Assembly (NCBI GenBank): GCA_944326135.1
Contig: CALVCU010000015.1
Coordinates: forward strand, 1 to 64,000
Direction: 5' to 3'
From: an uncultured Ligilactobacillus sp.
Lineage (GTDB): Bacteria; Bacillota; Bacilli; Lactobacillales; Lactobacillaceae
DNA length: 64,000 bases
Position 1 is the stretch's first letter. Every line of letters starts with the position of its first letter. Of the stretch, positions 1 to 9,779 are shown in pieces. The translations under genes and the position numbers were made by a program. The notes beneath the pieces are model-generated. The model saw only the letters and a list, made by a program, of their open reading frames with translations, ran no database searches and was not told the DNA's origin.

Positions 1-1141
1 GTGGAATCAATGTAAGGATACTAATAAATAATGAAATCCATCCCTGTGTATATGAAACGGTTCCAGTTGCTATTCTTACAGGCATAATACTTTGGCTAGC
101 AAATGGAATATAGGAAAATATTTTGATGAATTCAATATTTGGTTGTAATGAAGCAATTAATCCAATTGTATAAGGAATCAATATTAATGAAGCAACTGAA
201 CTGGTTGCTTGAGAAATATCTTCAATTCTTGAAACAAAAGAAGCAATAATGGCTGCAAGTAAAATATATAAAAATACAGCAACAATCATAAACAGTGCTG
301 ATAAGACAATATATTTTATTGAAACTCCTTTTAAGAAATCTAAATTAATCAATGATTTTTGATGAAACATAGGTAAGATAATATTGGTGATTCCGACTAA
401 TAATACATATATCATTACTTGAAACATTAATAAAAATAGAACGCCAAGTATTTTTCCAGCAAAATAGCTATTAGTTGATGTTGATGATAAAACACTTTCA
501 ATTAAATGATTTCCTTTTTCGCTTCCAATTTCTGAACCTGTAATACTAATGTAACTGGTTAAAATAAGAAATCCACCAATTACGATAAATTGACTGATTT
601 GTTGCATTTTTTGAAAATGTTTGGACTTCGTCTGATGATGATTAGTTGATGAAGTTTGAATTTTAACCGGGGAAATAATTTCTTGTATTTGACTTAATGA
701 GAGTCCCATTTTTGTAGCTAAATTTTGAGTTTTAACTGAATATAAAAGTTGCTCAAGTTTTTTAATAGATGAATCTGACATATTTTGTTTTTTATAAAAG
801 TATTTAATGTTATTTAGATTATGGCTTTTAACGTATAAAATGCCATCTAAATTGCCATCATTTAAATAAAGTTTAGCTTGGCTTAATGAGTTAAGAGAGG
901 AGTCAGTAAAATTAATATGACATTTGCTTAGTTTATTTTGCTGAAGAATTTCATTTTTTATATCTTTTGATGCAATGATTGTAATTGATGGGTTAGAATT
1001 TTCTATTTGTTTTTGAATAAAATGATTACAAAATAACCCAATTATGACTAATAAAAGTGGAGCAAAGATCATCCAGTAATAATTAGGTTTTTTGATTCTT
1101 CTTGTGAATAAACTTTTAGCAACAATAAATGTTTTCTTCAT
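1..1141 (-). CDS. ABC-2 type exporter permease (NatB-like), cut by window start
   Basis: The reading frame is open from an ATG at 1141 down to the first base of the window, so about 380 N-terminal codons are visible and the C-terminus is missing. The start has a strong ribosome site (CAGGAGGGG, 7 nt spacing) and overlaps the end of the upstream ATPase gene by 26 bp, so the two are translationally linked. The protein begins with a positively charged stretch and one membrane segment, then a soluble extracytoplasmic region of about 150 residues, then several membrane segments. This is the layout of ABC-2 permeases of the NatB / Na+ or drug export type. Substrate cannot be read from the sequence. 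Confidence 0.8.
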   Translation of the reverse strand, partial: MKKTFIVAKSLFTRRIKKPNYYWMIFAPLLLVIIGLFCNHFIQKQIENSNPSITIIASKDIKNEILQQNKLSKCHINFTDSSLNSLSQAKLYLNDGNLDGILYVKSHNLNNIKYFYKKQNMSDSSIKKLEQLLYSVKTQNLATKMGLSLSQIQEIISPVKIQTSSTNHHQTKSKHFQKMQQISQFIVIGGFLILTSYISITGSEIGSEKGNHLIESVLSSTSTNSYFAGKILGVLFLLMFQVMIYVLLVGITNIILPMFHQKSLINLDFLKGVSIKYIVLSALFMIVAVFLYILLAAIIASFVSRIEDISQATSSVASLILIPYTIGLIASLQPNIEFIKIFSYIPFASQSIMPVRIATGTVSYTQGWISLFISILTLIP

Positions 1142-2045
1142 AATTTTTCCCCTCCTGAGTAATTACATGTTTGAAAATGTTATCTAATGATGGAAGTAAA
1201 ATTTTAAATCCATTAGTTTGGTCATAGTAATCACTTTTTAATTTTTGAATTGCTAAGCGAGCATTTTTTTCGGTATCAAATTTTAATATAAATCCTGGAT
1301 ATGATGGAGATACATTTTTAATGCCATTAAATGAATTAATAATATCGTTGTTAAAATTACCTTCTAAATAAATACGATTTTTAGGAAAACTATCTTTAAT
1401 TTCATTAACAGATCCATTTAGTTTCGTAATGCCATTAACAAGCATAAGTACCTTATCTGAAACTTGTTCCACGTTTTGCATATTATGTGAAGAAAAAATA
1501 ATTGTAGTTCCTCTTTTTTTAAGCTCCATGATAGCTGTAATTAAATTTTCAGTATTAACTGGGTCTAATCCTGAAAAGGGTTCATCAAGAATAAGTAAAC
1601 GAGGCTGATGAATAAATGAAGTAATTAATTGGACTTTTTGTTGATTGCCTTTAGAGAGTGTTTTAATTTTACTTTTATTGTTTCCTTTCACGCTTAGTTT
1701 ATCCATCCAGTAGTTAAGATTTTGAAGGGTTTTACTTTTAGGATAGTTATGTAATTCAGCGAAATATACAACTTGTTGTTCAATTGTCATATCTAAGTAC
1801 AGTCCACGTTCTTCTGGCATATAACCAACGAAATCTAAATCTTTATATGATAATTTATGTTTATTAAAAAGAATTTTTCCTGAATCAGGGGTGATAAAAT
1901 TAAGAATCATTTTAAAAGTTGTAGATTTTCCAGCTCCATTTTGTCCGACAAGTCCAAGTGTTTCACCTTTTTTTAAATTAAAAGAGAGGTTGGAAACAGC
2001 TATTTGATTATCAAAAGTTTTAGAAACGTTTTGTAAAGATAACAA
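1116..2045 (-). CDS. ABC transporter ATP-binding protein (NatA-like)
   Basis: ATPase partner of the downstream permease. Visible motifs are Walker A (GQNGAGKST, about residue 37), the signature (LSKGNQQKVQ) and Walker B (LLILDEPFSGLDP). The C-terminal 80 residues follow the ABC-2 ATPase pattern seen in NatA and exporters of the DrrA type. The start is a TTG: AGAGGA lies 7 nt upstream and there is no better ATG. The gene comes first in a two-gene operon. An inverted repeat TTAGA-ATA-TCTAA lies about 40 bp upstream and could be an operator. What is exported is unknown. Confidence 0.9.
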   Translation of the reverse strand: MLSLQNVSKTFDNQIAVSNLSFNLKKGETLGLVGQNGAGKSTTFKMILNFITPDSGKILFNKHKLSYKDLDFVGYMPEERGLYLDMTIEQQVVYFAELHNYPKSKTLQNLNYWMDKLSVKGNNKSKIKTLSKGNQQKVQLITSFIHQPRLLILDEPFSGLDPVNTENLITAIMELKKRGTTIIFSSHNMQNVEQVSDKVLMLVNGITKLNGSVNEIKDSFPKNRIYLEGNFNNDIINSFNGIKNVSPSYPGFILKFDTEKNARLAIQKLKSDYYDQTNGFKILLPSLDNIFKHVITQEGKNYEENIYCC

Positions 2046-2186
2046 AATATAGTCCTCTTTTCTTTAATTTGTGGCATTTATATTCGTTAGAATATCTAAT
2101 CGTTGCCTATTATTACATTTATAAATAGTTGTGTAAAGAGAAGGCTAAATTATGTTATTTCTTATTAGAAACGACAATTACTTCAT

Positions 2187-2230
2187 AGAAAAAACAGGGA
2201 ACAAGACTTAATAGTTTTATTCCCTGTTTT
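2187..2230 (-). terminator. Rho-independent terminator after the quinone reductase gene
   Basis: Arms AAAACAGGGAA (2191-2201) and TTCCCTGTTTT (2220-2230) pair perfectly. On the minus strand the stem is followed by six T residues, fitting termination of the leftward oxidoreductase transcript. Confidence 0.75.
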
Positions 2231-2315
2231 ATTAGATTTTTAAATCTATATTGATTTAAATAGTAAACAATAATTAGATGTCAAATAATATTTATAATAG
2301 TTGATTTATTAAAAA

Positions 2316-3318
2316 TCAAAATTTGATAATTGTTTTACCCTTAGAATGTCCCTGATCGATTTTAGATAAAGCATTATTAATTTGTTCAAATGGGAAAACT
2401 TGATCAATCTGAGGATGCATTTGTTTTTCTATTATAAATAGTAGCAATTTTTTTAAGTTGTTGACCATTTTCTTTCACAAAAAGAAAATAGTATTTTTGG
2501 TTATTTTTAGCAGCTAGTCTATCTAACTTTGCACCTGCAAGTCCAAATAAAATACGTTTGGATAATGGCAAATGCATTTGTTTAGCGAATTCATAATTTG
2601 GCATGTTTTTTAATGAAACTAATTTACCATTACTTTTTAAAATTTTAAATTGTTTTTTGGTTTCTTCGCCACCAAGAGTATCAATTATATAATCAACTTT
2701 ATTTGAGATAACATTGAGATAATTTTCTTTTTTATAATCAATAAATTCATCTGCTCCTAGATTTAATACTTGTTTTGGATTGTTACCGTTTCCATTTGTA
2801 ATAACATATAAGCCAAAATATTTAGCGAGTGGAATAGCTATTGCACCAAAACTGCCAGTTCCTCCTGAAATGAATATTCTTTTTCCTTTTTGAATATTCA
2901 TTAAATCGAAAGCTTGCATAGCAGTTAGTCCAGTTAAAGGAATAGCAGCAGCTTCTTCATCAGAAAGATAATCAGGAACTTTAGCAACAGCATTACTATC
3001 TATTGCGATGTATTCAGCAAAAGCACCAATATGATTTAAAGGAAGACGAGCAAAAATACGATCTCCTTGTTGGAATTCGTTTACATCTGAACCAGTTTTA
3101 ATTACTTTTCCTACAACCTCATTTCCAGAAATCAAAGGAAGTTTATACGGTAATATAAGCTTTAATTGACCTCTTGAAATCATATTATCAACGGGATTAA
3201 CCCCAGCAGTTAATGATTTAATTAATATTTGATTTTTTTTAGGTTGGGGCATAGGAACTTCTTTAAAAGTAAGTTGAATGTTATTTTTGTTATATTTATT
3301 AACAGTAGCTATTTTCAT
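2316..3318 (-). pseudogene. Zinc-independent NADPH:quinone reductase / alkene reductase-type MDR protein, frameshifted
   Basis: Medium-chain dehydrogenase of the quinone oxidoreductase (Qor) type: N-terminal GroES-like domain, then a nucleotide-binding fold with ISGGTGSFGAIAIPLAKYFG around residue 150. The frame that starts at 3318 stops at 2404 after 304 codons with a nonsense tail. The normal C-terminal end (reading IEKQMHPQIDQVFPFEQINN and ending GKTIIKF) continues in another frame down to 2316. Removing one T from the short T run near 2435 joins both parts into about 334 residues, the usual family length. It is divergent from a MerR regulator, the common arrangement for stress-induced reductases. 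Either a recent inactivation or a sequencing error. Confidence 0.8.
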
Positions 3319-3409
3319 AATTTATATTCTTTCTATAATTATTTTAATTTTGTGTGGATTTAAGGACTGGATTAGAATCTCTTTTAAAGTGGATTATACT
3401 TTTCAAGTG

Positions 3410-3425
3410 TATACTATGAAGTATA
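3410..3425. promoter_or_regulatory. Probable MerR operator
   Basis: Perfect inverted repeat TATACT-ATGA-AGTATA in the 129-bp gap between the divergent reductase and MerR genes. MerR-family regulators bind dyads inside promoters with long spacers. On the minus strand a TATAAT-like box lies just beyond it, so the reductase promoter is the likely target. Assignment is inference from position and symmetry. Confidence 0.55.
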
Positions 3426-3447
3426 GTTTATAGTCAAGGAGAAAAAA

Positions 3448-3860
3448 ATGAATAGTAAAGAAATATCAAGAAAAAGTGGCTTACCAATTTCAACAATACG
3501 TTATTATGAAAAAATTGAATTGATTCCATCTCCTTTGAGGAAATCTAATGGGTATAGAGATTATGATGAAGATGTGCTTTTTCTATTGAGGATAATAAAA
3601 GAACTAACCTATCTCGGATTCTCTTTACGCGAAATAAAAGAATTACTAAATTTTATACAAATTCATTCTAATATTTCAGATAATTTAGATTATATACAAG
3701 ATATTTTAGAACAAAAAACAAAGAGATATTAGAGAGACAAGCACAATTAAAATTAATTAGTGATCAATTAGCTGATATTAAAGAGAAAGAAAAATTTGAA
3801 GGGTGCCCAATTAAAAAGGCAGTAAAAAAGATATTAAACATTTTCTTGAAAAAAGCATAG
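3448..3860 (+). pseudogene. MerR-family transcriptional regulator (AdhR/YfmP-like), frameshifted
   Basis: The N-terminus is a typical MerR winged helix (ISRKSGLPISTIRYYEKIEL, then NGYRDYDED), with ATG at 3448 and a GGAG ribosome site. The frame stops at 3732 after 94 codons. Adding one A to the A6 run near 3716 restores the coiled-coil dimerisation helix and a C-terminal effector region to 3860, about 137 residues, the normal size. A cysteine (FEGCPIKKA) sits near the end, as in many aldehyde- or thiol-sensing members. It probably controls the divergent reductase through the 3410-3425 dyad. The indel is in a homopolymer, so a sequencing error is possible. Confidence 0.78.
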
Positions 3861-3995
3861 GTAATCAAACATTTTGATGCGATAAATCGAGCTTGAATTT
3901 GTTTCATTTCAGAGTGAATTACTGTACACTTGTTGTATTTTATTTATCAAGCACCATAAAGAATGCTAACTAATATGTATTATATATAGAGAATT

Positions 3996-4034
3996 TGTCC
4001 GTTTAAGGTTAGTCAACTTATTCGGGCATTTTTT
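3996..4034 (+). terminator. Rho-independent terminator after the MerR gene
   Basis: Stem TGTCCG (3996-4001) with CGGGCA (4023-4028), an inner AAGGTT/AACTT helix, then six T residues. It lies between the MerR gene and the MFS exporter. Confidence 0.6.
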
Positions 4035-4139
4035 ATGTTTCTATTTGATTAAAATAAAAAATATAATCTTTTTGTTTCAGTCTGAGTGATAAATAAATTA
4101 CAATTTAGTTGATTAATTTTGATTATAGGGCGGAAAAAT

Positions 4140-5531
4140 ATGTATTCAAAAAATAAAACTGTATTAGCTGTTATTGCTGGTAGTTGTCTTGGATTTATTG
4201 GAATTTTGATTGGAACATCGTTGATTGTTACATTTCCAACATTAATTAAGCAGTTTAATTTGCCATTGTATATTATTCAATGGCTTTCTTCAGGTTATTA
4301 TCTTTGTGCAACTATCATTATGAGCACGACTTCAGTTGTCATGCGTTCCTTTTCATTAAAAAAGATTTTTATATTATCTTCATGTTTATTCTTAATTGGA
4401 ATGATTACTAGTTTTTTAGCATCAAATTTTATCATATTACTAATTGGATGTTTAATTAATGCAATTGCAACAGGATTAGCAACGCCATTAATGTATCAAA
4501 TTGTATTTTCAACTGTTAATCAAGCAGATTATGGTAAATATGATGGGATTGTAACGATGATTAAATCTTTTGGTCCTGCATTTGGTCCGACTTACGGTGG
4601 CATTTTAACTTCTTTATTTTCATGGAAATTAATTTTTCTGGGGACAATTCCATTATTAGTAATTGCGTTTATTATTGGGATGTATGCGTTACCTCATCAA
4701 AATGATTCAAATAGGCAATCATTTTTAAGTACTTTTAACTTTAAAGGCTTAATTTTATTTGGTGGGATGCTAGTTAGTTTTAGTATTTTCGTTAATCAAT
4801 TAGGAACATTAAATTTAAAAAATTTAGTATTTATGAGTGTTATGTTACTCGGCTTAGGAATACTATTTATCCATAATAACCAACATACTTCAAAAAAATA
4901 TTTAAATTTCAATGTTTTAAAAAATAAGATTGTAAAGAAACGAGCATTTAATTTTTTCAGTTTACAATTTATTAATTTATCAATTGCGTTTCTTTTGCCA
5001 ATCTATTGTGAGGAACTTTTGCATTTGACACCATTTTTGGCTGGATTATTAACCCTTCCAGGAGCATTAGTAGGGGCATTAATTTCGCCATTAACCGGTA
5101 AATTTTATGATAAATATGGAGCTTTTAAAACATTTCTTTTTTCAAATACTTTTATTGTAATAAGTTTGATTTTATTTTTATTACTTTATCCACATTTAAG
5201 TATTGAATTAGTAGTTTTAATTTACGTTATCTTTAGAGTTGGATATTCTATGGGATTTGGAAATTTGATGGCTGATGCAGGTAAATATGTTACTAAGAAT
5301 AATCGTTCAACTTTAAGTGCTTTATTTAATACTTTCCAACAATATTCTGGATCAATTGGAAATACTCTAATGGCAACCTTTATTTCAATTTTATCCACAT
5401 GGAAGTTTTCGGGAAATGAAGCATTAAAGTTAGGTGGAAAAATGGGATTTGCTTTATTAACATTAATTGCAGTAGTGATGTTGCTTTTTACTACTATGGA
5501 GAAAAAGCAGCAAAATGAAAAGGATATATAA
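4140..5531 (+). CDS. MFS drug exporter, DHA2 (14-helix EmrB/QacA-like) family
   Basis: A 463-residue integral membrane protein starting MYSKNKTVLA. Fourteen hydrophobic segments are readable, with the DHA2 pattern at the start (TFPTLIKQFNLP...IQWLSSGYYL) and motif C-like GPAFGPTYGGIL near residue 150. The ATG at 4140 is preferred over an upstream TTG at 4119 because the homologous N-terminus begins there; the ribosome site (AGGGCGG) is poor. A second MFS gene follows after 37 bp, so they may be co-transcribed. It probably exports toxic compounds or drugs by proton antiport; substrate unknown. Confidence 0.85.
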   Translation: MYSKNKTVLAVIAGSCLGFIGILIGTSLIVTFPTLIKQFNLPLYIIQWLSSGYYLCATIIMSTTSVVMRSFSLKKIFILSSCLFLIGMITSFLASNFIILLIGCLINAIATGLATPLMYQIVFSTVNQADYGKYDGIVTMIKSFGPAFGPTYGGILTSLFSWKLIFLGTIPLLVIAFIIGMYALPHQNDSNRQSFLSTFNFKGLILFGGMLVSFSIFVNQLGTLNLKNLVFMSVMLLGLGILFIHNNQHTSKKYLNFNVLKNKIVKKRAFNFFSLQFINLSIAFLLPIYCEELLHLTPFLAGLLTLPGALVGALISPLTGKFYDKYGAFKTFLFSNTFIVISLILFLLLYPHLSIELVVLIYVIFRVGYSMGFGNLMADAGKYVTKNNRSTLSALFNTFQQYSGSIGNTLMATFISILSTWKFSGNEALKLGGKMGFALLTLIAVVMLLFTTMEKKQQNEKDI

Positions 5532-5568
5532 ATAAAAAAGACAATATTGTAGTAGGGGGAGTATTCAT

Positions 5569-6804
5569 TTGAATAAAATTTGGAAATTAGTATTAAATGA
5601 TTTTTTAAGTACAACTGCAATTCAAGCATTTGACATATATACTATATGGTACATTGCACATATTACAGGAAATCAACATCTAATTGCACTTTTTGGTAGT
5701 GTAGGCATTTTTGATATTTTATTGTCACCAATCGGAGGAATTTTTTCAGATAATTACTCAAAAGAACAAATAATTAAAATAATTAGTTATATTAGATCAG
5801 TTTTATTTGTTGGCTTATTCATTATTGTATTAGCTACTAAAAATGTCGATTTTAATGTCATATTAATATCAGGTCTATTGAGTATTTTAAGTGCTTTTTA
5901 TACACCAGCTACCGAATCTATTATTCCTGAATTATCTATTGATGAAAATGAATTGTTTGTAAACAACACATATCTTAATCTAGCAGGACAGTTAGCCGCA
6001 GTAGCTGGTGCAGGAATTGGAAGCTTATTAATTTTAATATTTAAGCCATCAATTGTTTATCTGATTATTGCTTTTTTAGTTCTTTTATCAAGTTTATTTG
6101 TTGTTAAATTTTTTGAAAAAAGTGTTAAAGGCAAAATAAATTCTTTTTCAATAAGGGATTTATTAAAAAAAGAAAGTCGCCAAAAAATTAGTTTCAATCT
6201 AAAAAGTATCTGGAAGTTTCCAGTCATAAAGGTTTTATTTCCATATGCTTGTGTGATTAATTTAAGTTATTGGATGTTTTACTATCTAATGCCAATTTAT
6301 TTAGGGCAAGAGTTCAAAAAAATTAAGTTTGCATATTCAATTCAAGAATTAACAATTGCAATTGCAGCGTTAATTTGTGGCATACTGTTAAGCAAGTTCT
6401 CAGACTATTTTATAAAAAAAGCTAAATTATACACTAGTTACTTAATTGCACAATCTGTTGGGATTGTAATGATGCCACTTATTTTTATCTTTTTAGAAAG
6501 CGAATTTGAAAAATTAATAATATTAATTAGTGCCTGGCTTATTTATGGCATTTTTAACTTTCTATCAAGTCTGATTCTTATTACTAAAATTCAACAATTA
6601 GTAGATAGAGCAAAACTTGGCACAACCTTGGGGATTGTATTTTCAGCGTTTGGTGCTTTGAATCCTATAGCAGCAGGATTAAGTGGCTTAATTCATCATA
6701 TAAACTCAATAACTGTGTTTGCAGTTGGAAGTATTATGTTATTTGTGTCAGTTATAATGTTATTTGATAAGAGAATTAATCAAGTTCTTTCTATTGCAAA
6801 TTAA
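5569..6804 (+). CDS. MFS transporter, MFS_3 / EntS-like family
   Basis: A 411-residue, 12-segment membrane protein of the MFS_3 group (enterobactin exporter EntS and macrolide efflux Mef relatives): DFLSTTAIQAFDIYTIWYIA in helix 1 and IGGIFSDNYSKEQII for the conserved 2-3 loop. Start is TTG at 5569, with AGGGGGAG about 8 nt upstream. Middle gene of the MFS-MFS-lipoprotein group. Export of a small amphipathic molecule is likely, but the sequence does not identify it. Confidence 0.82.
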   Translation: MNKIWKLVLNDFLSTTAIQAFDIYTIWYIAHITGNQHLIALFGSVGIFDILLSPIGGIFSDNYSKEQIIKIISYIRSVLFVGLFIIVLATKNVDFNVILISGLLSILSAFYTPATESIIPELSIDENELFVNNTYLNLAGQLAAVAGAGIGSLLILIFKPSIVYLIIAFLVLLSSLFVVKFFEKSVKGKINSFSIRDLLKKESRQKISFNLKSIWKFPVIKVLFPYACVINLSYWMFYYLMPIYLGQEFKKIKFAYSIQELTIAIAALICGILLSKFSDYFIKKAKLYTSYLIAQSVGIVMMPLIFIFLESEFEKLIILISAWLIYGIFNFLSSLILITKIQQLVDRAKLGTTLGIVFSAFGALNPIAAGLSGLIHHINSITVFAVGSIMLFVSVIMLFDKRINQVLSIAN

Positions 6805-6863
6805 TACTAATGAAAATAATTTTGATGCTTAACCTATACTTTGAGGAAAGTAGGCTAACTATT

Positions 6864-7316
6864 ATGATAAAGGGAATAATTAAATATCTAAACTTACTAT
6901 TAATATTACTTTCATTGTCTGCTTGTTCAGACAGAAATTATTCGAATTCTTCCGAAAAGAATTCTTCGTCAAATTCATCTTCAATTGAGAAAATTTTTTC
7001 AATAAGACAGGATACGTCTCAACAAAGGGAGAATACAAAACAAATTATTAGCTTGTATAACCAAAAAGGACTCTTAGTTGAAGCTAACACATTTAATGAT
7101 GGGTATTCAGTAAATCTTAAAAATGAATCTTTACTTGAAAATATACGAAATAATGATCAAAATGGATTTATTAGAAATACAATCATTCCAGTAACAAAAG
7201 ATGTTAGCAAGCTCACACATACAAAAATATACTTTAATGCCAATGATCCCAACCTAGAATTAATTGTTATTTCAAATAATGGAAATATTGAGTATACTAT
7301 CAATCTATCTAATTAA
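6864..7316 (+). CDS. Small lipoprotein of unknown function
   Basis: With the ATG at 6864 the protein has a short signal (IKGIIKYLNLLLILLSLSAC) ending in a lipobox LSAC, so Cys becomes the lipidated first residue. It is followed by a serine/asparagine-rich linker and about 100 soluble residues that I do not recognise. An upstream ATG at 6810 in the same frame would bury the signal peptide, so it is rejected; AGG lies 9 nt before the chosen start. It follows the two exporter genes closely and may be co-transcribed with them. Confidence 0.7.
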   Translation: MIKGIIKYLNLLLILLSLSACSDRNYSNSSEKNSSSNSSSIEKIFSIRQDTSQQRENTKQIISLYNQKGLLVEANTFNDGYSVNLKNESLLENIRNNDQNGFIRNTIIPVTKDVSKLTHTKIYFNANDPNLELIVISNNGNIEYTINLSN

Positions 7317-7398
7317 TACATAATTTAAGTCGTTGTTAATGTAGTTTTAAAATTTCGCTGTTTTTTAAGAAACTATATGTAGGTTAACTTATAAATAT

Positions 7399-7445
7399 AA
7401 TAAACATATAATGTTCAAAGAAATATTGTATGTTTATTATTTTTT
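7399..7445. terminator. Bidirectional terminator between convergent genes
   Basis: AATAAACATA (7399-7408) pairs with TATGTTTATT (7429-7438), followed on the plus strand by a T tract. It lies between the rightward lipoprotein gene and the leftward membrane-protein gene. Confidence 0.6.
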
Positions 7446-7477
7446 ATAATTTATTTATGATAACTTTACTTATAAGA

Positions 7478-8077
7478 CTATTTTTTTAAGCATTGAAGTA
7501 TTTGAAAATATTTATATATAGTTATAACCGTTAATAAGGTAATAATTAATATATGCAGTATTAGGTGGAAAAAGCAATTAAAACTCATACATATTAAGAA
7601 AGCAATACATATATCTAATAAAATAAAAAATAAGTAATTTAATAAATCTTTATGTATTGTACGTAAGAGTTCTAAATAATTACAATCTAATTTAGATAAT
7701 TTTAATTGGGCTATCAATATAGCATCATAACTTATGAATAACATTAGCACTGGCAAAATTATAAATAAATTGATAATATCAGAAATTTTATTCCAGTAAA
7801 ATAATAAGAGTGGTATATCAATAAGTATTAGTAAAATTCCTAACGTAAAGATTTCTTTTTGTTTTAAAATTCTAAAATTAGGAAATATTTTAATTGTATG
7901 ATTATTTACCGATTTTATATAATATCCTAATTGATTAGCTAAAATTAAGTTATATTGTTTAGAATCAATATTTTTTGATATATATTTACGTGTATCAATG
8001 GTTGATATTTGTCTTTTTCGTTCTAATTTATCTATTAACAAATTAAGTTGATTTTTACTTATCTTATTTGAGTTCAT
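7478..8077 (-). CDS. Unrecognised membrane protein, 199 residues
   Basis: The first 75 residues are soluble and charged (lysine-rich, MNSNKISKNQLNLLIDKLER), then four or five hydrophobic segments fill the rest. I do not recognise a family. ATG at 8077 follows a usable GGGAG ribosome site. It stands alone between a terminator on one side and the phosphate-antiporter terminator on the other. The very low GC and lack of recognisable motifs suggest a poorly conserved, possibly strain-specific gene. Confidence 0.6.
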   Translation of the reverse strand: MNSNKISKNQLNLLIDKLERKRQISTIDTRKYISKNIDSKQYNLILANQLGYYIKSVNNHTIKIFPNFRILKQKEIFTLGILLILIDIPLLLFYWNKISDIINLFIILPVLMLFISYDAILIAQLKLSKLDCNYLELLRTIHKDLLNYLFFILLDICIAFLICMSFNCFFHLILHILIITLLTVITIYKYFQILQCLKK

Positions 8078-8192
8078 TTAAAATTTTTCTCCCAATTCTA
8101 AAAGTAAATAATGGTAATTATTAATTTATATATTATAACTTATTTATTGTATTTAAAATAATTTACTTTAAAATTACGATACTAAGAAACTG

Positions 8193-8222
8193 AAAAAGAC
8201 TTGCTTGAATAAGCAAGTCTTT
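8193..8222 (-). terminator. Rho-independent terminator of the OPA antiporter gene
   Basis: AAAGACTTGCTT (8195-8206) and AAGCAAGTCTTT (8211-8222) form a 12-bp stem with a GAAT loop and a following T run on the minus strand, four bases after the stop codon. Confidence 0.85.
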
Positions 8223-8225
8223 TAA

Positions 8226-9572
8226 TTATGCTTCCTTAACTTCTTCTTGTATATCCTTTTTTTCGCGAATAAGAATATATATTAGTAGGAATAATGCGAT
8301 AAATGCTGCTGCATACAAAACTGTATTACTTGCAACCCAACCAAATTTTGATACAAGAATGCCAATTAAGGCTGTTGCAAGTGTTTCTCCAAAAATATAT
8401 TGGAAAAATCCCATAAATCCAGTAGATGAGCCAACTGCAAATTTAGGAACAGCTTCATTAACCATTAGACCTACGAGTGTAAGTGGAGCATAGATTAAAC
8501 TCCCCATAATAAGTAGGATTACCACAATTAAAACATGATTTTGACTGAAAAAGTAGGCTGTTAAGCATGCAATCAAACCTACTACACAACCGATACATAC
8601 TATCGCACGATAATTTTTTAATAAATCCGAAATTGCGCCAATTAAAATGACGCCAGGAACTGCTGATAGCTCAAAAATTCCCACTAGCCACTTGGCAAAA
8701 TCGGGACTAAAACCTTTTTGCACAAGATAACTTGGAATCCAGCTCATAATGCCATAACGAACGAGATATAAAAACATTGAAGTTAAAGTAATTGCCCAAA
8801 CCATTTTATTGTTAAGAATATATTTCATAAAGATTTGGGGTAGACTTAAACTCGAAACTTCCTTATTATTTTCTTCACCAGTGTCTAACTGAATAACATC
8901 CCCTGTATACTCAGTAATACTTGGTAAACCCACTGTTGTTGGCCGATCACTGCCAACTAATAAAATGAAAATTCCAATAATAATTGCTACCGCTGATGCA
9001 GTATAAAAAACATCACGAATAGAATCAGTGAATAAGAAAGTTGCAAATTGAACGATTGCTACACACGCAAACGCTCCTGCATTATGTGCTGATGACCAAA
9101 TGGAATAAATTGCACCACGTCGTTTTTTTCCCCACCACAGTTGTACTGTACGTTGACATGCTGCAGCTCCCATTCCTTGAGCTATTGATATTACAAGCAT
9201 TAAAAACATCATCACATAAAAATTTTGAGTAGATCCAAGAAAAATATTTAAGACTGCTGAGATAAATAAACCAGCTGCTAAATAATGATTAGGGTTACTT
9301 TTATCACTTAAAGCACCCATAAATAACTTAGAAATACCATATCCAATACCGAAACATGACAAAATAAGTCCGATTTGTGCCGTCGAAAAATGATATGCTT
9401 TCATAATTGGAGTTTGTTCGGTCGTAAAAATTAACCGAATAATGTAATATCCAATATAACCAATACAAATTGCTAATAATACCCCTGTTTGCCGCCAAAT
9501 ATATGTAGATTTGATTTTATTTGCCGGCACTTTTTTCTTAGAATCTGGTGCAGTTTTTAAAAATGAAAACAT
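8226..9572 (-). CDS. Organophosphate:phosphate antiporter, UhpT/GlpT-like MFS protein
   Basis: A 448-residue, 12-helix member of the OPA family, which imports sugar phosphates or glycerol-3-phosphate in exchange for phosphate. Family features are readable: IGYIGYYIIRLIF in helix 1, FGIGYGISKLFMGALSDKSN at helix 2-3, and the signature region GAAACQRTVQLWWGKKRRG around residue 140. The ATG at 9572 follows AGGGGAG. A cre-like box 60 bp upstream indicates CcpA carbon control. Single-gene unit with its own terminator. Hexose phosphate versus glycerol phosphate cannot be decided here. Confidence 0.87.
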   Translation of the reverse strand: MFSFLKTAPDSKKKVPANKIKSTYIWRQTGVLLAICIGYIGYYIIRLIFTTEQTPIMKAYHFSTAQIGLILSCFGIGYGISKLFMGALSDKSNPNHYLAAGLFISAVLNIFLGSTQNFYVMMFLMLVISIAQGMGAAACQRTVQLWWGKKRRGAIYSIWSSAHNAGAFACVAIVQFATFLFTDSIRDVFYTASAVAIIIGIFILLVGSDRPTTVGLPSITEYTGDVIQLDTGEENNKEVSSLSLPQIFMKYILNNKMVWAITLTSMFLYLVRYGIMSWIPSYLVQKGFSPDFAKWLVGIFELSAVPGVILIGAISDLLKNYRAIVCIGCVVGLIACLTAYFFSQNHVLIVVILLIMGSLIYAPLTLVGLMVNEAVPKFAVGSSTGFMGFFQYIFGETLATALIGILVSKFGWVASNTVLYAAAFIALFLLIYILIREKKDIQEEVKEA

Positions 9573-9631
9573 AATATTGACTCCCCTTAATTGTTAACTA
9601 TCCCCGGGAACAACTATATTTTAACAGGTTA

Positions 9632-9645
9632 GGAAAGCGTTTTCA
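9632..9645 (-). promoter_or_regulatory. cre site (CcpA binding)
   Basis: Read on the minus strand, TGAAAACGCTTTCC matches the catabolite-responsive consensus TGWAANCGNTNWCA at 13 of 14 positions. It lies about 60 bp upstream of the sugar-phosphate antiporter start, consistent with glucose repression. Confidence 0.7.
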
Positions 9646-9720
9646 ATAGTGGAAAATGATATTCAGGCGGTTGGTCATTAATTTAATTTGCTTTTAATTT
9701 AAATTTAATCATATTAAATA

Positions 9721-9749
9721 TTGACAATATAAAAATTAAAAAATATAAT
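9721..9749 (+). promoter_or_regulatory. Consensus sigma-A promoter of the asnA leader
   Basis: TTGACA (9721-9726), 17-bp spacer, TATAAT (9744-9749): a perfect housekeeping promoter. Transcription would begin near 9756, just before the leader-peptide ribosome site AAAGGAGG (9765-9772). The strength of the promoter implies that control is exerted downstream, at the attenuator. Confidence 0.9.
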
Positions 9750-9779
9750 ACAATCAAGGGATATAAAGGAGGAGTTAAA

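Noticed and set aside
2152..2211. 19-residue plus-strand ORF (MLFLIRNDNYFIEKTGNKT) with a fair ribosome site
   Set aside because: Its end forms part of the terminator of the reductase gene, no promoter is clear, and the composition has no distinctive feature.
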